This document shows positions 4,691 to 5,422 of a stretch of 5,422 nt of DNA, piece by piece. The stretch lies in contig JACMQD010000324.1 of the NCBI GenBank assembly GCA_014377155.1, positions 1 through 5,422 on the forward strand, in the 5' to 3' direction. The notes under the pieces were generated by a model. That model did no database searches. It had not been told where the DNA came from and worked only from the letters and a program-made list of their open reading frames with translations. A program made the position numbers and the translations under genes. The stretch comes from Herminiimonas sp. GTDB taxonomy: Bacteria > Pseudomonadota > Gammaproteobacteria > Burkholderiales > Burkholderiaceae. Within the stretch, counting starts at the first letter, position 1. Each line of letters starts with the position of its first letter.

Positions 4691-5422
4691 TCAGACATCC
4701 ACTGGATCGACTTCCAGCGACCATCTGGCGCGCGTCTTCATCTTGCGCAAAACCAGCAGCCAGGATTTCAGGAATACCTGTAACGCCGGGCGCGATCCGC
4801 ATTCCACCAGCAGCTGCGCGCGGTCGACATTGGCCACCCGGGTCATTGTCATCGGGATCGGATCATTCATGATGATGCCCTCATGTTCCATGCACGCTCC
4901 CGCATCCTGTAAGAAAGCAATCGCGGTGTCGAGTTCGCGTGCTTCGGCGCGCAACAGCGCTTGATAAATGAAGGGCGGCATGTTGGCTTGTTGCCGTTCT
5001 TTTAGGAGCCCGGCGGCAAAGCGCTCGTAATCGTGTGACATCACGGCGCCGTATAGCGGATGTTGCGGATACCTGGTCTGGATCAATACTTCGCTGGCGC
5101 TGCCGCCTTCCTTGCGCGCAGTGCGGCCGGCACGTCCCGACACTTGCATCAACTGGGCGAACAGCCGTTCGCCGGCGCGGTAATCATGTGAAAACAGCGC
5201 AGTATCGGGGTTGAGGATGCCCACCAGGGTCAGCCTTTTAAAGTCGTGGCCCTTGGCGACCATCTGCGTGCCGATCAGGATATCGACTTCGCCTCGGTGC
5301 ACGCTGTCGAATGCCGCTTGCGCGCTGCCCTTGAGCCGGGTCGAATCGGCATCGATTCGCAAAATCCGCGCATTCGGGAACAATTCCCGCAGTCCTTCCT
5401 CGACCCGCTGCGTGCCGCGTCC
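4691..5422 (-). CDS. priA: Primosomal replication restart helicase PriA, C-terminal part (enters from right edge)
   Basis: The last 243 residues of PriA, the superfamily 2 3'-5' helicase that recognises stalled forks and starts primosome assembly so that DnaB can be reloaded. The full protein is usually about 700-750 residues, so roughly two thirds lie beyond the window. The fragment opens with GRGTQRVEEGLRELFPNAR, the PriA segment after the zinc-binding region. GTQMVAKGHDF (residues 51-61 of the fragment) is helicase motif V and QVSGRAGR (93-100) is motif VI with its arginine finger. The C-terminal domain follows (PPFIYQALLRAEAR, then the WSLEVDPVDV end). The stop TGA's complement lies at 4691-4693. 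The fragment reads cleanly with no frameshift. Its downstream side holds the inverted repeat, the candidate small RNA and a strong terminator. Confidence 0.93.
   Translation of the reverse strand, partial: GRGTQRVEEGLRELFPNARILRIDADSTRLKGSAQAAFDSVHRGEVDILIGTQMVAKGHDFKRLTLVGILNPDTALFSHDYRAGERLFAQLMQVSGRAGRTARKEGGSASEVLIQTRYPQHPLYGAVMSHDYERFAAGLLKERQQANMPPFIYQALLRAEARELDTAIAFLQDAGACMEHEGIIMNDPIPMTMTRVANVDRAQLLVECGSRPALQVFLKSWLLVLRKMKTRARWSLEVDPVDV

Overview
This 5.4-kb window looks like an ordinary chromosomal stretch from a betaproteobacterium, most likely of the family Oxalobacteraceae (Herminiimonas, Collimonas or Herbaspirillum type). The assignment is an inference from the protein styles (Rep, PriA, an AtaL-like DUF1857 protein, a glycine-zipper stress-type protein), the moderately high GC and the Shine-Dalgarno usage. 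No database search was run. I see no insertion sequence, prophage gene, tRNA, rRNA or CRISPR array.

Layout from left to right. (1) The first 82 codons of the DNA helicase Rep, minus strand, running off the left edge. (2) A minus-strand CAP/SCP-domain secreted protein with an intrinsic terminator after it. Its best-supported start (ideal ribosome binding site plus a signal peptide) lies in a different frame from the CAP domain, so the gene appears frameshifted. (3) A plus-strand DUF1857/AtaL-like SRPBCC-fold protein. (4) About 460 bases without a convincing gene, holding a strong palindrome in front of the next gene. (5) A plus-strand glycine-zipper protein. (6) A minus-strand lipoprotein of unknown function, converging on gene 5 with a GC-rich hairpin in the 41-base gap. 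(7) A plus-strand EamA/DMT-family transporter. (8) A 200-base gap holding what I read as a short minus-strand small RNA gene with its own promoter, an anti-Shine-Dalgarno loop hairpin and a strong intrinsic terminator. (9) The last 243 codons of the primosomal helicase PriA, minus strand, entering from the right edge.

How the parts relate. Most genes here are probably single transcription units, because strands alternate and the gaps are 40 to 460 bases. The two edge genes, rep and priA, both belong to replication-fork restart, though nothing shows that they are co-regulated. The genes between them form a mixed set of envelope, stress and transport functions.

The most interesting item is the candidate small RNA at about 4544-4604 on the minus strand: two hairpins, the first presenting UCCCUCC in its loop, the second a terminator with a run of seven to eight U residues. 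The second most interesting item is the split reading frame of the CAP protein.
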